A stretch of 64,000 nucleotides of DNA from contig NZ_WMIC01000001.1 of NCBI RefSeq assembly GCF_009711135.1, positions 124,001 through 188,000 of the forward strand. The letters run 5' to 3'. The position numbers and the translations under genes are program-made. The stretch's first letter is position 1. The number at the start of each line of letters is the position of its first letter. Origin of the DNA: Flavobacterium sp. LC2016-01 (GTDB taxonomy: Bacteria; Bacteroidota; Bacteroidia; Flavobacteriales; Flavobacteriaceae). This document shows, one piece after another, positions 62,263 to 64,000 of this stretch. A model generated the notes under the pieces. It saw only the letters and a list, made by a program, of their open reading frames with translations, was not told the DNA's origin and ran no database searches.

Positions 62263-62400
62263 AATTCCAAATTCCAATTTGGAACTTAAAATATAAAAAG
62301 CCGAAATACATTTTAGAATGTTATTTCGGCTTTTTTGTGTGCTTAGAAAGTTTGGAATTTGGAATTTGCAGGTTTGGAATTTATAACAGCAAAGAGAATT
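62263..62400. repeat. AAATTCC-family repeat around a terminator
   Basis: AAATTCCAAATTCCAATTTG sits at 62263-62282, then the terminator hairpin, then TTTGGAATTTGGAATTTGC and another TTTGGAATTT at about 62350-62385. This is the same family as 11141-11198 and nests the terminator between its arms. Confidence 0.75.
62295..62336 (+). terminator. Terminator of the M16 peptidase gene
   Basis: AAAAAGCCGAAATA at 62295-62308 pairs perfectly with TATTTCGGCTTTTT at 62322-62335, followed by T. It lies about 60 bases past the stop. Confidence 0.88.
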
Positions 62401-62549
62401 TTTATGCTATTCCTGTTTTTGGAATTTTAAATTTTAAAAAATTGGAATTTAAATCGATAGTTCCTTTTTTAATTGGCTTTTTTTGATAATATGTTAATAA
62501 CTTAAGCGCTTTAAATGGTATTTTAACGGATATATAATTTGCGTTTTTA

Positions 62550-62557
62550 TATATTTG
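62550..62557 (+). promoter_or_regulatory. Probable gyrB -7 box
   Basis: TATATTTG lies 40 bases before the gyrB ATG and fits TAnnTTTG. No -33 TTG found at the right distance. Confidence 0.5.
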
Positions 62558-62572
62558 CGTGTTAGACAATAA

Positions 62573-64000
<1,428 letters not shown>

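Overview
This window is about two thirds A+T and reads as chromosomal DNA of a Flavobacterium-like member of the Bacteroidota. The evidence is the gene content (paired DUF5723 outer-membrane protein and lipoprotein, the MoxR/DUF58/DUF4350/DUF4129/SpoIIM/RDD cluster, a Bacteroidota-type RelA/SpoT-Fur-PurA neighbourhood, FdtA/FdtB sugar genes), many TAnnTTTG promoter boxes typical of Bacteroidota, and weak Shine-Dalgarno sequences. I see no tRNA, rRNA, CRISPR array, IS element or prophage. The ends cut through two genes: a low-complexity secreted protein at the left and gyrB at the right.

Layout. 1-4857 (minus): a secreted N/G/R-rich protein, then a sulfatase - outer-membrane protein - porin set. 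5281-9080: pyrD, a convergent DUF3307/SatD pair, an HMG-CoA-lyase-like gene, and a frameshifted small gene followed by a duplicated copy of the lyase gene's last codons. 9162-12791: a lipoprotein/DUF5723 pair and guaB. 12847-15630: a secreted protein, and a tet(X)-like flavin monooxygenase behind a TetR regulator with a visible operator. 15895-18503: an L,D-transpeptidase lipoprotein, two unknowns and nudK. 18560-23512: purA, fur, a DUF1579-like protein and the bifunctional (p)ppGpp enzyme. 23687-30002: a serine hydrolase, an rRNA/tRNA methyltransferase of the SpoU class, DUF2167, an alkaline-phosphatase-superfamily protein and two secreted unknowns. 30181-36654: the MoxR cluster. 36915-38443: a CsgG/TolB-like secreted protein and a TRIC channel. 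38452-47588: a surface-glycan cluster (aminotransferase, ketoisomerase, flippase, acyltransferase, four glycosyltransferases). 47588-55310: ftsE, a large TPR protein, a PhzF protein, an outer-membrane barrel, a GreA-like mini protein and a tiny membrane protein. 55682-59293: two asparagine synthetases in tandem. 59491-64000: an M16 peptidase and gyrB.

How the genes work together. pyrD, guaB, purA and nudK form a scattered nucleotide-metabolism theme next to the stringent-response enzyme. The glycan cluster can make and move a 3-amino-3,6-dideoxyhexose-containing glycan once dTDP-glucose and its 4-keto-6-deoxy product are supplied from outside the window. The envelope is heavily represented (porin, barrels, lipoproteins, TPR protein, transpeptidase, flippase).

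The most interesting points are: (1) an AsnB paralogue whose three glutaminase residues are all replaced while the synthetase half is intact, lying just behind a normal asnB; (2) a repeat-like sequence, the same 'AAATTCCAAATTCC' text found between genes, sitting in frame inside the FdtB-type aminotransferase; (3) the duplicated lyase gene tail, with only synonymous differences, around a frameshifted orphan gene; (4) two identical 21-base direct repeats beside the satD promoter; and (5) an unusual richness of intergenic inverted repeats, nearly every gap carrying a different word-like family, some families recurring within the window.
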